This document shows positions 19,119 through 32,363 of a DNA stretch of 64,000 nucleotides, in pieces; within the stretch, counting starts at the first letter, position 1, and every line of letters begins with the position of its first letter. The DNA comes from Methyloligella solikamskensis (lineage in GTDB: Bacteria; Pseudomonadota; Alphaproteobacteria; Rhizobiales; Methyloligellaceae), in NCBI RefSeq assembly GCF_042676065.1, contig NZ_JBHTJO010000001.1, positions 744,001-808,000 of the forward strand. Reading direction: 5' to 3'. The position numbers were made by a program, and so were the translations under genes. Under the pieces are notes generated by a model. The model searched no databases, was not told the origin of the DNA, and was given only the letters and a program-made list of their open reading frames with translations.

Positions 19119-21179
19119 TTACGGATTGACGTCGGCGACGCGGGTGGTGATCGGGTCGATCTGCATCAGGTTGTCGATGCGGGTGCGCTCTTTCTGGAAT
19201 TCGGCGAGCTGGCGGCCGGTGAGCTGAAGGCCGCGGGGGACCTGGATGGTCATGGGGTCCACGAAGTCGTTGTTTACGAGCACCTCAAAGTGACAGTGGG
19301 GCCCGGTGGAGCGGCCGGTGGAGCCCACGAAGCCGATGACCTGGCCCTGCTTCACATGCACGCCCGTATGCATGCCGTCGGCGAATTTCGACATATGGCC
19401 GTAGGCGGTGTCGAAGCCGTTGGAATGGCTGATGCGGACATAGTTGCCGTAGGCGCCGTTGCGGCCGACCGACTGGACGGTGCCGTCGCCGGCGGCGACG
19501 ATCGGGGTGCCGCGGGGTGCGGCCCAGTCGACGCCGGTATGCATGCGGGTGCCGCCGAGCAGCGGGTGACGGCGATAGCCGTAGCCTGAGGTGTAACGCC
19601 CGCCGCGGACCGGATTGCGCATCAAGAACTTCTTCGCGCTGTTGCCAGACGTATCGTAGTAGTCGACCACGCCGTCAGGGGTGCGGAAGCGATAGAAGAT
19701 GCGGGTCTCGTTGCGCACCGTCATGGAGGTGTAGAGTAGCTCGCCGCCGGCCTGATCGTTTTCGCCCGCGCCATCGGGAAGGTCGAAGAAGGCCTCGAAC
19801 GTGTCGCCGGGGCGGACCTTCTGCTTGAAATCGACATCGTAGGAGTGGATGCGCAGCAGCCGGCGGATGGCGTTCGCCGGAATGTCCTGCTCGCGGGCCG
19901 CCTCGTAGAAGGCCTTGTAGAGGGTGACCTTGCTCGGGTCGGCTTCCTCTTCCTGCTCCTTCTTCATGGCCTCGATGGCGGCGATATCGACCGCCTGATC
20001 GGAGGCGAGATAGTCGCCGTCCATGCTGCGGGCCACGGTGGCGAGATGCTCGTCGTCGGCGCTGAAGACGCTGACCCGGACGGCGTCCATGGCGCCGGTG
20101 TCGCTCGGGGTCGGCACGAGGGTGAAGCGGATCTCCTGCTTCGGCTGAAGAGTGTCGGGCGAGAAGACCGGCTTCATGGCGGCGATGATGGCGCTCGCCT
20201 GAGACATGTCGGCGCCGGCCTTTTTGATAATGGCGAGCAGGCTGTCCCCGCTCTTCACCTCGATGGCCTTCACCTCGGTGCCCGGAAGCAGCTTCGGCTT
20301 CCCGTCGTCCTCGTCCTCCACCACCTTGTTGATGATGGTCAGGTTCTGATCTGCCAGAGAGGTAACCGGCTGATTGGGACGGTAGGAGGCCTTCTGGACG
20401 GGCAGATCGTCGGCGGCGTCTGCAGTCTTCTCCGACGCGTCGATGGAGCGCTCTGCGTAGGCGAAGTTCTCAGCCGCTTCTGCGACGAGGCTCAGAACTT
20501 CGTCCGGGCCGAGCTCGAGGCCGTCATTGGACAAGGAGTCCATGGGGAGGTTCACGACCTTGGAGGTGAAGCGCTTCTGGTTCTCGGCGTCACCATCGCC
20601 CCCGATGGGGGTGTTGTCGGAATAGAGCTTGAAGGGATTAAAGGGCGGAATGTCTTCGGGGTGGGCGGGCTGTTCGGTGGAGAGTCCTACGACCAGCCGT
20701 ACATAAGGCTTGATGGTGATGAACTCGCGGGAGCCCTGACGCTGCACCACGGTCTCATGAATGAGCTGGCGGCTGGCAAAGCCGGCGGAGTTGGTCTCGA
20801 TCCGGTCGCCCTTGAGCGCCGTGGGGCTCTGGTCCGAATCGTGGGCGATGCTGGCCGTCTCCATCGGGCGCAGCGCAGCCAGGCTGGCGCGCTTGATGGA
20901 ATCCATCATGCCCGTGCCGTCCTCCATGCTCATGGAGGCGTAGACGGCGATGCCGATAAGACAAAGGCCGACGGTGCCGGCGAGACAGGTGCTGGCCATC
21001 CATTTCAGGCGGCCGGTGATGCTGTGATTCTCGTGATCGCTGAGATAGACCTCGGGCAGGCTGCGCTCGGTCTCTTTATGTTGGGCAAGATAGATCTGCG
21101 GGAGGCCGCGCGGCTCTGACTTGATGAGCGCGCCGGCCTTGCGGGTGATGAGCGCAATTGGATCTTGCGAGTCAGACAA
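19119..21179 (-). CDS. M23 family metallopeptidase, membrane-anchored
   Basis: 686 residues. A cytoplasmic N-terminus precedes one membrane helix (about residues 59-82, STCLAGTVGLCLIGIAVYAS). A long periplasmic region includes a LysM/OapA-like segment (EVKSGDSLLAIIKKAGAD), and the C-terminal LytM/M23 domain has the zinc ligands in RMHTGVDWAAP and GPHCHFEVL. Such proteins cleave or regulate cleavage of peptidoglycan cross-links during growth and division. The frame opens with a TTG at 21179 after GGGGGGAATGGA; the first in-frame ATG would lie inside the hydrophobic segment, so TTG is accepted. The 420 bases upstream of it hold no further gene I can support before the rRNA promoter. Confidence 0.9.
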   Translation of the reverse strand: MSDSQDPIALITRKAGALIKSEPRGLPQIYLAQHKETERSLPEVYLSDHENHSITGRLKWMASTCLAGTVGLCLIGIAVYASMSMEDGTGMMDSIKRASLAALRPMETASIAHDSDQSPTALKGDRIETNSAGFASRQLIHETVVQRQGSREFITIKPYVRLVVGLSTEQPAHPEDIPPFNPFKLYSDNTPIGGDGDAENQKRFTSKVVNLPMDSLSNDGLELGPDEVLSLVAEAAENFAYAERSIDASEKTADAADDLPVQKASYRPNQPVTSLADQNLTIINKVVEDEDDGKPKLLPGTEVKAIEVKSGDSLLAIIKKAGADMSQASAIIAAMKPVFSPDTLQPKQEIRFTLVPTPSDTGAMDAVRVSVFSADDEHLATVARSMDGDYLASDQAVDIAAIEAMKKEQEEEADPSKVTLYKAFYEAAREQDIPANAIRRLLRIHSYDVDFKQKVRPGDTFEAFFDLPDGAGENDQAGGELLYTSMTVRNETRIFYRFRTPDGVVDYYDTSGNSAKKFLMRNPVRGGRYTSGYGYRRHPLLGGTRMHTGVDWAAPRGTPIVAAGDGTVQSVGRNGAYGNYVRISHSNGFDTAYGHMSKFADGMHTGVHVKQGQVIGFVGSTGRSTGPHCHFEVLVNNDFVDPMTIQVPRGLQLTGRQLAEFQKERTRIDNLMQIDPITTRVADVNP

Positions 21180-21605
21180 TCCATTCCCCCCGTTATCCGA
21201 ACTGTTCGGTCTGTTCGCATCCGAAGGCTTTCACCTTGGATGGTGCCGAAACTCCTTTGTCCCTCGGAGCATTCGGCAGACCGGCCGGAAACTGGCCCGT
21301 TTCTCAACGTGAGGCTTGCTTTCGGGAAGGTTCGGTTTGGGGGAGCCGTGATCGAGCAAGTCGGAGAATGTGGCGGACGCATAACGTCCAGCCCGGAACA
21401 CACCGACGCTCGTTGACGAAACTCGAGAAACCCTACAAAACCACCCCGTCAGCAAGGTTTAATCAAACGTAACCGCGCTTGGTTACCTCACTGTTAATAC
21501 TAGGAGAGTGCCCAGCCATTCAGGCAGGAATGTGACACGGCCCGCCCCAATGGCCCGCAAAACAAGAAAAGCGACGGGCACGAAAAAAAATCGGATGAAC
21601 TTCTC

Positions 21606-21634
21606 TTGACACTGGGGGCGGAAACCCCTAAATC
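21606..21634 (+). promoter_or_regulatory. Candidate rRNA operon promoter
   Basis: TTGACA (21606-21611), a 17-base spacer and TAAATC (21629-21634). A perfect -35 at ideal spacing with a moderate -10, about 440 bases before the 16S gene, fits a strong rRNA promoter. A second TTGACT at 21750 has only a weak -10. Confidence 0.5.
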
Positions 21635-21817
21635 CCCCCTCAGCGCCGGTCGCTACCCACTTCCTGCGGGACTGAACGCGACCGCGACATTCACTTAGAC
21701 AGTGATGCTAACCACTCGAAAGTAATTTCGAGAAACGTATCTCCTGTCTTTGACTCTTAGTGAGAGCTACGCTTTCATTGAGGGTTCGGGAGACCAGCCC
21801 CTGGCTGGCATCTCGGC

Positions 21818-21830
21818 GGCTCTTTGACAT
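21818..21830 (+). promoter_or_regulatory. boxA-like antitermination element of the rRNA leader
   Basis: GGCTCTTTGACAT closely matches bacterial boxA (TGCTCTTTAACA in Escherichia coli), the NusB/NusE loading site, and lies in the 16S leader as expected. Confidence 0.55.
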
Positions 21831-22078
21831 TGTTATATGAAGAAAGAGAAACGCAGGCGGCGGAGTCCTTGCGAGCTCACATTACGGATCTTCGGATCTG
21901 TTGGTGAGCGACGAGACTCCGACAAACGTCGAGCGTTTCAAGCCAATATAGCGTGTTGCGCCATTCCTTATGGGATGGCCGCGCCACGCTTGTTGGGACT
22001 CGTCAAATACGCAGTCAAGCGCAAGCGACACTCGGAGGTCATTCCCCTTCGAGGAACAACGTCGGAATCCAAATTCTC

Positions 22079-23565
<1,487 letters not shown>

Positions 23566-23749
23566 GAACCCTCAGGAGAGACACTCACGTCGATCCTATC
23601 GGTTCGCCTAGACAATCGGGCCGCTTTTAGGAATGGAAGCGGTCTAAGACATAGAGCAGGACGCCGCCGTCTTCGTTTCTCTTTCTTCAGGCAAGAGCGC
23701 AAGCTTGCGATCTGGGTTTGGGCTCAGTATGAGCCTGTGGCTCAGGTGG

Positions 23750-23827
<78 letters not shown>

Positions 23828-23901
23828 TTATCATGAGGTGACAGCTCGGTTGCCGGGCCGCGAGCGACGAACGGGTCGACCTTTGGTCGGTTCGGCCTAA
23901 C

Positions 23902-23977
23902 GGGGCCATAGCTCAGTTGGGAGAGCGCCTGCTTTGCAAGCAGGAGGTCGTCGGTTCGATCCCGTCTGGCTCCACCA
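23902..23977 (+). tRNA. tRNA-Ala (TGC)
   Basis: GGGGCCA...TGGCTCC acceptor, anticodon TGC in CTTTGCAAG, encoded CCA. It is the second spacer tRNA of the rRNA operon. Confidence 0.97.
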
Positions 23978-24321
23978 ATCCGCTACACCTAATCTCTTGC
24001 CTGAGAAGAAGCCGTTTTTCAGCCGTGCATCGTCAAAGAGCGCGGCTTGAATGCATCATTTACATCGTGAATAGAGGGGATCGACCTGGGCCTTCCTGTC
24101 CAGTCAAGTTCTACACACGTCCTTCGAGGAGGATTGAACTTGATCAAGGAAGTGCGCCTTACCCCGGACTGCTAGCGAGCCGCTAGCTGCTGGGTCGATC
24201 TCGATGAATAGAATATCTGGTCTTTACGTCGGTGTTTGGACCGTCTTCGGACGGGCTGAGCGCCGATATGACTGACTGCATCTCAATACCCATTTGCCGA
24301 TGGGCATTGATGATGAAAGCA

Positions 24322-27060
<2,739 letters not shown>

Positions 27061-27214
27061 TGCTTTCATTGTCAGTGCCCGTCTCGGGACGCGCGGAATG
27101 CGTGTACGACGAGACAGGCGTCAGCGCTTCGAGGTTCTTTAAGGACCCGAAGCGCGTAAGAGACCAGACGGAGCTCTCGCAAGAGCTTCGCACCAGTGAA
27201 GCCAGTTCTTCGTT

Positions 27215-27332
27215 GGCCTGGTGATTATTGCGGAGTGCCCCCACCCGTTCCCATCCCGAACACGGCCGTGAAACACTCCAGCGCCGATGGTACTAAGCCC
27301 TGAGGCTTGGGAGAGTAGGTCGTCGCCAGGCT
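27215..27332 (+). rRNA. rrf: 5S ribosomal RNA
   Basis: About 118 bases. The ends GGCCTGG (27215) and CCAGGCT (27332) pair as helix I. The core CCCATCCCGAACACGG is the conserved loop of 5S rRNA. It is the last gene of the operon; no tRNA follows. Confidence 0.95.
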
Positions 27333-27403
27333 TACAAAGAACTGCTTTGCTTCTCGTAAGAGAGTTCATCGAGACCCCCTCTATATCGCGATCATAAGAC
27401 AAG

Positions 27404-27440
27404 AACCGCCGATGGCCTTCGCGCCGCCGGCGGTTTTTTT
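27404..27440 (+). terminator. Terminator of the rRNA operon
   Basis: AACCGCCG (27404-27411) pairs with CGGCGGTT (27428-27435) and seven Ts follow. It lies about 70 bases after 5S. Confidence 0.8.
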
Positions 27441-27566
27441 GTGTCTTGAACGCCCTGCGTCGGTCGGTCTTAGGGCCTGCGGGTTGCGTGGCGCGTCGCC
27501 TCCGGCCATAGTCCGCCCGTCCTCGCGTCTTAAAACTTTCCATCCAATCAAAGGGAGAAGGACAGC

Positions 27567-28109
27567 ATGGCTGAACGTATCGTGATGCGTGTCGGCGAGA
27601 GCCTGGTTGCGGGCCCGCCCATGACGGCGGCGGAGCCGGAAGTGGCGATCGGTGAAATGGACGGCCCCATGGGCACGGCCTTCGCCAATCTGCTGGGCGA
27701 TCAGGTGAAGGGCCATTCCCGTGTTCTGGCGCTGATGAACACGGATGTGATGGTTCGTCCGCCGACGATCTGCGTCAGCAAGGTGACGGTGAAGGACAGC
27801 CGCTACACGTCGATCCTCATGGGCACGGTGCAGTACGCCATTGCGCGCGGCGTGCTCGACAGCGTCGCCAATGGCGATATCCCGAAAGAGAAGGCCAATG
27901 ATCTCGGCATCATCTGCTCGGTCTGGCTGAACCCGGGCATCGTCGATGTTGAGGATCTGGACCACCAGGCCCTGTTCGACGTGCATCGCAAGGCGACCGC
28001 CCAGGCCATTCACAAGGCCATGAACAACCAGCCGTCCATCGACTGGCTCCTGGAGAACCAGGACAAGGTGGTTCACAAGTATTTCGAGAAGGGTCTCAAG
28101 GGCGAGTAG
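27567..28109 (+). CDS. fae: Formaldehyde-activating enzyme family protein (Fae homologue)
   Basis: A 180-residue Fae-family protein. True Fae condenses formaldehyde with tetrahydromethanopterin in C1 oxidation. The fold markers FANLLGDQVKGHSRVLALM, RPPTICVSKVTVKDSRYTS and GTVQYAIARGVLDSVANG fit the family throughout. However, the segment that in Methylobacterium Fae holds the catalytic histidine (AHIDLIIG, from memory) reads AEPEVAIG here, so histidine appears replaced by glutamate. This suggests an Fae2-type paralogue rather than the main enzyme. The gene stands alone between two terminators and has a good ribosome site (AGGGAGAAGGACAGC). Its reaction is uncertain. Confidence 0.88.
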   Translation: MAERIVMRVGESLVAGPPMTAAEPEVAIGEMDGPMGTAFANLLGDQVKGHSRVLALMNTDVMVRPPTICVSKVTVKDSRYTSILMGTVQYAIARGVLDSVANGDIPKEKANDLGIICSVWLNPGIVDVEDLDHQALFDVHRKATAQAIHKAMNNQPSIDWLLENQDKVVHKYFEKGLKGE

Positions 28110-28136
28110 CAACCGCTACCACAGCTCAGGTTTTCA

Positions 28137-28172
28137 AAGCCGTCGCGGGGTCTCCTCGCGGCGGCTTTTTTT
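28137..28172 (+). terminator. Terminator of the fae gene
   Basis: AAGCCGTCGCG pairs with CGCGGCGGCTT across the loop GGGTCTCCT, followed by seven Ts. Confidence 0.8.
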
Positions 28173-28196
28173 ATGCCGAACCGACGGCGCTTTCGG

Positions 28197-28955
28197 CTAC
28201 CAGCCGAAGGTCGATTTCTGAATGAGGGTGGTATTGGAGCTGGAGGCTTCCACCGGCTCTGCGAAGCTCGGCGTCATGGAAGCCGGTACGGGCGACATGC
28301 TGGCGGCTACGGGCGTGATCGCCGGCTTGAGTGGCTCGGCCTGGGCCGTTGCGGTCTCGGGCGCCGGAATCGGGGTCTGCTTCGTCTCGGCGACCGCCGA
28401 GGTGGTTTCTTCCGGCTTGGCTTCCTTCGCCTCGGCCACGGCGGTGGTGGAGCTCTCGAGCGGTGGAAGCTGATTGCCGCCCCCTTTGCGCTTCTCGTAG
28501 AAGGCGTTGCCGCCGGCGATCGTTACGTAATGGGTGTTCTTGTAGGGAATGCGGATGCGGGCGGCGTGGAAGTACTTCGCCTTGCCGACTTCTGCGGAGC
28601 GCTTGCCGGAGAGAACGTCGCCGGCCACTTTGTCGGCGAGGACCTTTTGCTTGGGATCCATATTGCGCCGGAGCACCCCATGGGCGAATTGCCGGTGCTG
28701 GCCGACCACGCCGCAGATAGTGTTGGGATATTCTTCGGAATCGACGCGGTTCATCACCACGGTGCCGACGGCCAGAAGGCCTTCTTCGCTATTGCGCTGG
28801 GACTCGAAATACATGGCGCGGGTCAGGCAGTCCCGTTCCTTGCCGGTCACTTCGATACCTTCGACGCCACCCAGATTCCCGGTGCAGCCGGAAAGCGAAA
28901 TGCCAGCCACCCCCAGTAGGCCAATAGCGCACAGCTTTATTGCTTTTCGCCCCAT
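28197..28955 (-). CDS. Cell wall hydrolase lipoprotein, SleB (Hydrolase_2) domain
   Basis: 252 residues with a lipoprotein signal peptide ending at the lipobox LSGC (Cys at about 24). The SleB/Hydrolase_2 domain follows at about residues 40-145: LTRAMYFESQRNSEEGLLAV, VVMNRVDSEEYPNTICGV and QFAHGVLR, the core of this lytic-transglycosylase-like family. The last ~100 residues are Ala/Pro/Thr-rich and carry no domain I recognise. The start at 28955 follows GAGGGGGA. It probably remodels peptidoglycan from the periplasmic membrane surface. It is divergent from the NUDIX gene at 29083. Confidence 0.87.
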   Translation of the reverse strand: MGRKAIKLCAIGLLGVAGISLSGCTGNLGGVEGIEVTGKERDCLTRAMYFESQRNSEEGLLAVGTVVMNRVDSEEYPNTICGVVGQHRQFAHGVLRRNMDPKQKVLADKVAGDVLSGKRSAEVGKAKYFHAARIRIPYKNTHYVTIAGGNAFYEKRKGGGNQLPPLESSTTAVAEAKEAKPEETTSAVAETKQTPIPAPETATAQAEPLKPAITPVAASMSPVPASMTPSFAEPVEASSSNTTLIQKSTFGW

Positions 28956-29082
28956 TCCCCCTCGCAGGCGTAAGCTTGATCCCTCGCTATCGTGAGTGCC
29001 TCGCGAATGTGGCAGCCCGGAGGCGAAATCGCGACACGGTCCACGAGCGACACTTTGTGCAGAGCCACTCTATACTCTCGCG

Positions 29083-29538
29083 ATGGCAAAGCGTAGCGCC
29101 GGAATCCTGATGCACCGAGCCAGGGGAAAAGGGCTGGAAGTGCTTCTGGTCCACCCCGGAGGGCCGTTTTGGGCCAAGAAGGACGCAGGCGCCTGGTCGA
29201 TCCCGAAAGGGGAATATGAGGGCGAAGACCCGCTTGCCTGCGCCGTTCGCGAGTTCGAAGAGGAGCTCGGGCTGCGGCCGGACGGGGATTTCATAGACCT
29301 GGGAGAGATTCGTCAGGCCGGCGGCAAACAGGTGGTCGCGTTTGCCGTGGAGGGAGATTTCGATCCTTCAGCTCTCCTCTCGAACGATTTCGAGATGGAA
29401 TGGCCGCCCAGGAGCGGCAAGCAGCAGAGCTTTCCGGAGATCGACAGGGCGGAATGGTTTTCCCTGGACGAGGCGCGGGTCCGCATCAACGCGGCCCAGG
29501 CGGATTTCCTCGACCGGCTGGTGGAGCTTTTGGGATAG
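29083..29538 (+). CDS. NUDIX hydrolase
   Basis: 151 residues starting MAKRSAGILMHRA. The Nudix box is present (GEYEGEDPLACAVREFEEELG). The preceding FWAKKDAGAWSIPKGE matches the group of NUDIX proteins resembling diadenosine-polyphosphate or dinucleotide hydrolases rather than MutT; the substrate cannot be named. The frame is open to 28996, but the ATG at 29083 fits the family start. Confidence 0.85.
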   Translation: MAKRSAGILMHRARGKGLEVLLVHPGGPFWAKKDAGAWSIPKGEYEGEDPLACAVREFEEELGLRPDGDFIDLGEIRQAGGKQVVAFAVEGDFDPSALLSNDFEMEWPPRSGKQQSFPEIDRAEWFSLDEARVRINAAQADFLDRLVELLG

Positions 29539-29682
29539 GGCGGTCTCCGCTTCCGCCGACGCGGCGCTCCGAAACGGAACTTCGCTTCTCGGACTTGGTT
29601 GCTAGGCAAACGGCGCTTTTCATTCGGCGCCTCGCCAGCAGCTAAGGGCGGCGGATTCTTCCGCCGCCAGAGGAGCATTCCC

Positions 29683-31518
29683 ATGCAGCACTGCGTGCTG
29701 ACCGTCAGCGCCGCTTGCCTTCTGGTAGCGGCCGCATTTCCTGCGTCCGCCCAGGAAAAGACCACCGATGTGGAGATAACCGGTCATATCGTGAAGCCGA
29801 AGGCGCTTACGCCGACGGACAAGGATATCGCCGGTCTGAAGCTGCCCGACGGGTTCAAGCTGGAGACCTATGCCACGGGGCTGATCAATCCGCGGGTGCT
29901 GGCCGTCTCCGATGACGGCACGCTCTACGCCACGCGGCGCTCGGTCGGCGACGTCATCATGATCCAGGACCGCGACGGCGACGGGAAGGGTGAGACGGTG
30001 AAGACGGTCGCGAGCCGGCCGAACATGCACGGTATCGCGTTTCACGGCGACACGGTCTACCTCGTCACCATCAAGGAGATCTACAAGGCGGAGGTGAAGG
30101 AGGACGGCACGTTCGGCGAGCTCACCCGCATCGTCGACGGTCTTCCCGATGCGGGCCAGCATGCGGACCGGACCATCGCGGTTGGGCCGGACGACAAGCT
30201 CTATGTGAGCGTCGGCTCCACCTGCAATGCCTGCGACGAGCGCAATCCGGAGAACGCGACGATGCTGCGGGTCGAGCCCGACGGCAGCATGCGGACTATC
30301 TACGCTTCGGGCCTGCGCAATACGATTGGCTTCGCCTTCCAGCCACGCAGCGGCGACCTCTACGGCTGGGACCACGGGATCGACTGGCTGGGCGACGACG
30401 AGCAGCCGGAAGAGCTCAACCTGATCCGCAAGGGCAAGCAGTATGGCTGGCCCTATATCTATGGCGATGGCGGAAAGAACCCGGCCGATGAGCCGCCGGG
30501 CGAGATCACCCATGAAGACTGGGCGGAGGCGAGCGAGACGCCGGTGCTGACCCATACGGCCCATGCGGCGCCCATGGAGCTCGAGTTCTACGAGGCCAAC
30601 CAGTTCCCTGCCGAATATCAAGGCGATGCCTTCGTCGCCATGCACGGCTCCTGGAACCGCAAGCCGCCCTCGGGCTACGAGGTGCTGCGGGTGCGTTTCG
30701 AGGACGGCAAGCCTGTGAAGCTGGAGCCTTTCGTGACTGGATTCCTGAAGGAGACGGATGACGGGTACGGCTATCTCGGCCGGCCCTTCGGTCTGGCGGT
30801 CTCCAAGGAGGGCGCGCTGTTCATCTCCGATGATGCCAACGGCGCGATCTACAAGGTCACCTTTCCGGAAGACGAGTCCGAGCTGGTGCAGGTCGGCGAA
30901 CAAGTCGGCGATGTGGTCGACGACGTGCTCGACGTCGTGACGCCGGATACAGACGAAGAGACGGAGGACACCATGGCAGAGACCGATGAGAGCGGGGTGG
31001 TCACGGAGCGGACGGATGCGAAGCACGACGCCGATCTGGCGCTCGTGACGTCAGCCTTCGAACAGGAGCAGGCGATCCCGCACAAATATTCCGCCTACGG
31101 CCAGAATATCTCGCCTGCGCTGAGCTGGGAGGAAGGGCCCGAGGGTACGAAATCCTACGCCCTTCTGGTTGAAGATCCGGATGCGCCGATGGACAAGCCC
31201 TTCGTGCACTGGGTGCTGTTCAATCTGCCGGCGGACGTAACCAGCCTCGAGGAAGGGTTGCCGGGCGCTGCGGCGCTGGAGCAACCCGACGGGGCGCGGC
31301 AGGGCAATAACGGCATGGGCTCGACGGGCTATTTCGGCCCGAAGCCGCCGGACGAGAAGCCCCATCGCTATTACTTCCAGCTCTTCGCTCTCGATAAGAC
31401 TCTGGACCTCGGTCCAGGCGCCGACCGCGAGGCCCTGATGGAAGCGATCGAGGGGCACATCCTGGCGCAGGACGTTCTTATGGGGACCTTCGAGAAGCCC
31501 GAGAACGCCGGCGGCTAA
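29683..31518 (+). CDS. Secreted PQQ-type sugar dehydrogenase fused to a YbhB/PEBP domain
   Basis: 611 residues starting at an ATG seven bases after AGAGGAG. A signal peptide (MQHCVLTVSAACLLVAAAFP, cut after ASA) is followed by a six-bladed propeller of the soluble aldose/sorbosone dehydrogenase type (about 35-400), with KLPDGFKLETYATGL, GQHADRTIAVGPDDKLYVSV, RNTIGFAFQP and AFVAMHGSWNR. An acidic Asp/Glu/Val/Thr linker (about 405-445) joins it to a PEBP (YbhB/YbcL) domain (about 450-610): YGQNISPALSWEEGP, DPDAPMDKPFVHWVLFN. The dehydrogenase would oxidise sugars or alcohols in the periplasm with PQQ; the PEBP part may bind a small anion or lipid head group. Both domains look complete. Confidence 0.87.
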   Translation: MQHCVLTVSAACLLVAAAFPASAQEKTTDVEITGHIVKPKALTPTDKDIAGLKLPDGFKLETYATGLINPRVLAVSDDGTLYATRRSVGDVIMIQDRDGDGKGETVKTVASRPNMHGIAFHGDTVYLVTIKEIYKAEVKEDGTFGELTRIVDGLPDAGQHADRTIAVGPDDKLYVSVGSTCNACDERNPENATMLRVEPDGSMRTIYASGLRNTIGFAFQPRSGDLYGWDHGIDWLGDDEQPEELNLIRKGKQYGWPYIYGDGGKNPADEPPGEITHEDWAEASETPVLTHTAHAAPMELEFYEANQFPAEYQGDAFVAMHGSWNRKPPSGYEVLRVRFEDGKPVKLEPFVTGFLKETDDGYGYLGRPFGLAVSKEGALFISDDANGAIYKVTFPEDESELVQVGEQVGDVVDDVLDVVTPDTDEETEDTMAETDESGVVTERTDAKHDADLALVTSAFEQEQAIPHKYSAYGQNISPALSWEEGPEGTKSYALLVEDPDAPMDKPFVHWVLFNLPADVTSLEEGLPGAAALEQPDGARQGNNGMGSTGYFGPKPPDEKPHRYYFQLFALDKTLDLGPGADREALMEAIEGHILAQDVLMGTFEKPENAGG

Positions 31519-32330
31519 AGGGCGAGGCTGGCGGCGACCCGGCCGACCAGCCGCTGGCTGCTGCCGAAGAGCTGCCGCGGGGCGGCGGCGATTTGAGCCG
31601 CGGCGCCGGTCACCCTGCGGTGCAGACGGCGGTGGAGCGGCCCGCCCTCGGCAAAGGTCTGCGGCGACATCTCGAAGACCAGGGCGAAAGCGCCGCGCAC
31701 GGCGAGCCCCATGAAGACGCCAGCGAAGACCACGTCGCTCAGGAAGTGGCTGCCGCTCGCGATGCGCATGAAGCCGGCGAAGGAGCCCACCGCAAGGCCG
31801 GCGAGAAAGATCTCCCGCCGCCGGCGGCGCGCCAGGAAGGCGAGCGCGAAGAAGACCGCATAGATGGACGAGGCTTCGCCGGAGACGAAGGAGCAGTTCT
31901 TCTCGCACTGGTCGGCATGTCTCAGGGCCGGGGTGAACTCCTTGGGACCGCCGAACTGCTCGACATAGAAGGGGCGGGCGCGGCCCCAATTGTCCTTGAA
32001 GATTACATTGGCGATGAGGCCTGGCCCCACGGTCAGGGCCAGCACGACGGCGACCCATTGAGGGAAACCGAAACCGAAGAGCTTCCGCCCCGTCACGATG
32101 CTGAGCCCCAGCCCGAAAAGGGCGACGAGACCGGCCATCAGGAAGACAAGGCGGAAGCTCTGGCGCAGCACATTGCCGAGCAGGGATGGGTCTGCAAGGA
32201 AGTGGCGCTTACCGAGATAGAAGAGGTCGGCAACCGCGAGATCGAGATGCGGGAAGCCGACGAAGATGACCGCCGCCGTGAGGCCAACGAGGCAGGTCAG
32301 CGTGAAGAAACTCGGGCTGTCGATACGCAT
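31515..32330 (-). CDS. PAP2-family membrane phosphatase
   Basis: 271 residues, polytopic. The three PAP2 phosphatase motifs are present: KDNWGRARP, FVSGEAS (in place of PSGH, so the central histidine is replaced by Glu) and RIASGSHFLSDV. This resembles LpxE/LpxF-like lipid phosphatases and undecaprenyl-pyrophosphatases. It converges with the preceding gene, sharing three bases, and lies just downstream of the GT39 gene on the same strand (33 bases apart), suggesting a two-gene operon that alters envelope lipid. Substrate not determinable. Confidence 0.83.
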   Translation of the reverse strand: MRIDSPSFFTLTCLVGLTAAVIFVGFPHLDLAVADLFYLGKRHFLADPSLLGNVLRQSFRLVFLMAGLVALFGLGLSIVTGRKLFGFGFPQWVAVVLALTVGPGLIANVIFKDNWGRARPFYVEQFGGPKEFTPALRHADQCEKNCSFVSGEASSIYAVFFALAFLARRRRREIFLAGLAVGSFAGFMRIASGSHFLSDVVFAGVFMGLAVRGAFALVFEMSPQTFAEGGPLHRRLHRRVTGAAAQIAAAPRQLFGSSQRLVGRVAASLAL

Positions 32331-32363
32331 TCACCCATCCCCCAGCGTATGAAGTTTGCCTTT

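Noticed and set aside
19845..21119. Long plus-strand frame over the M23 peptidase gene
   Set aside because: Low-complexity mirror frame; the minus strand carries clear M23 zinc ligands.
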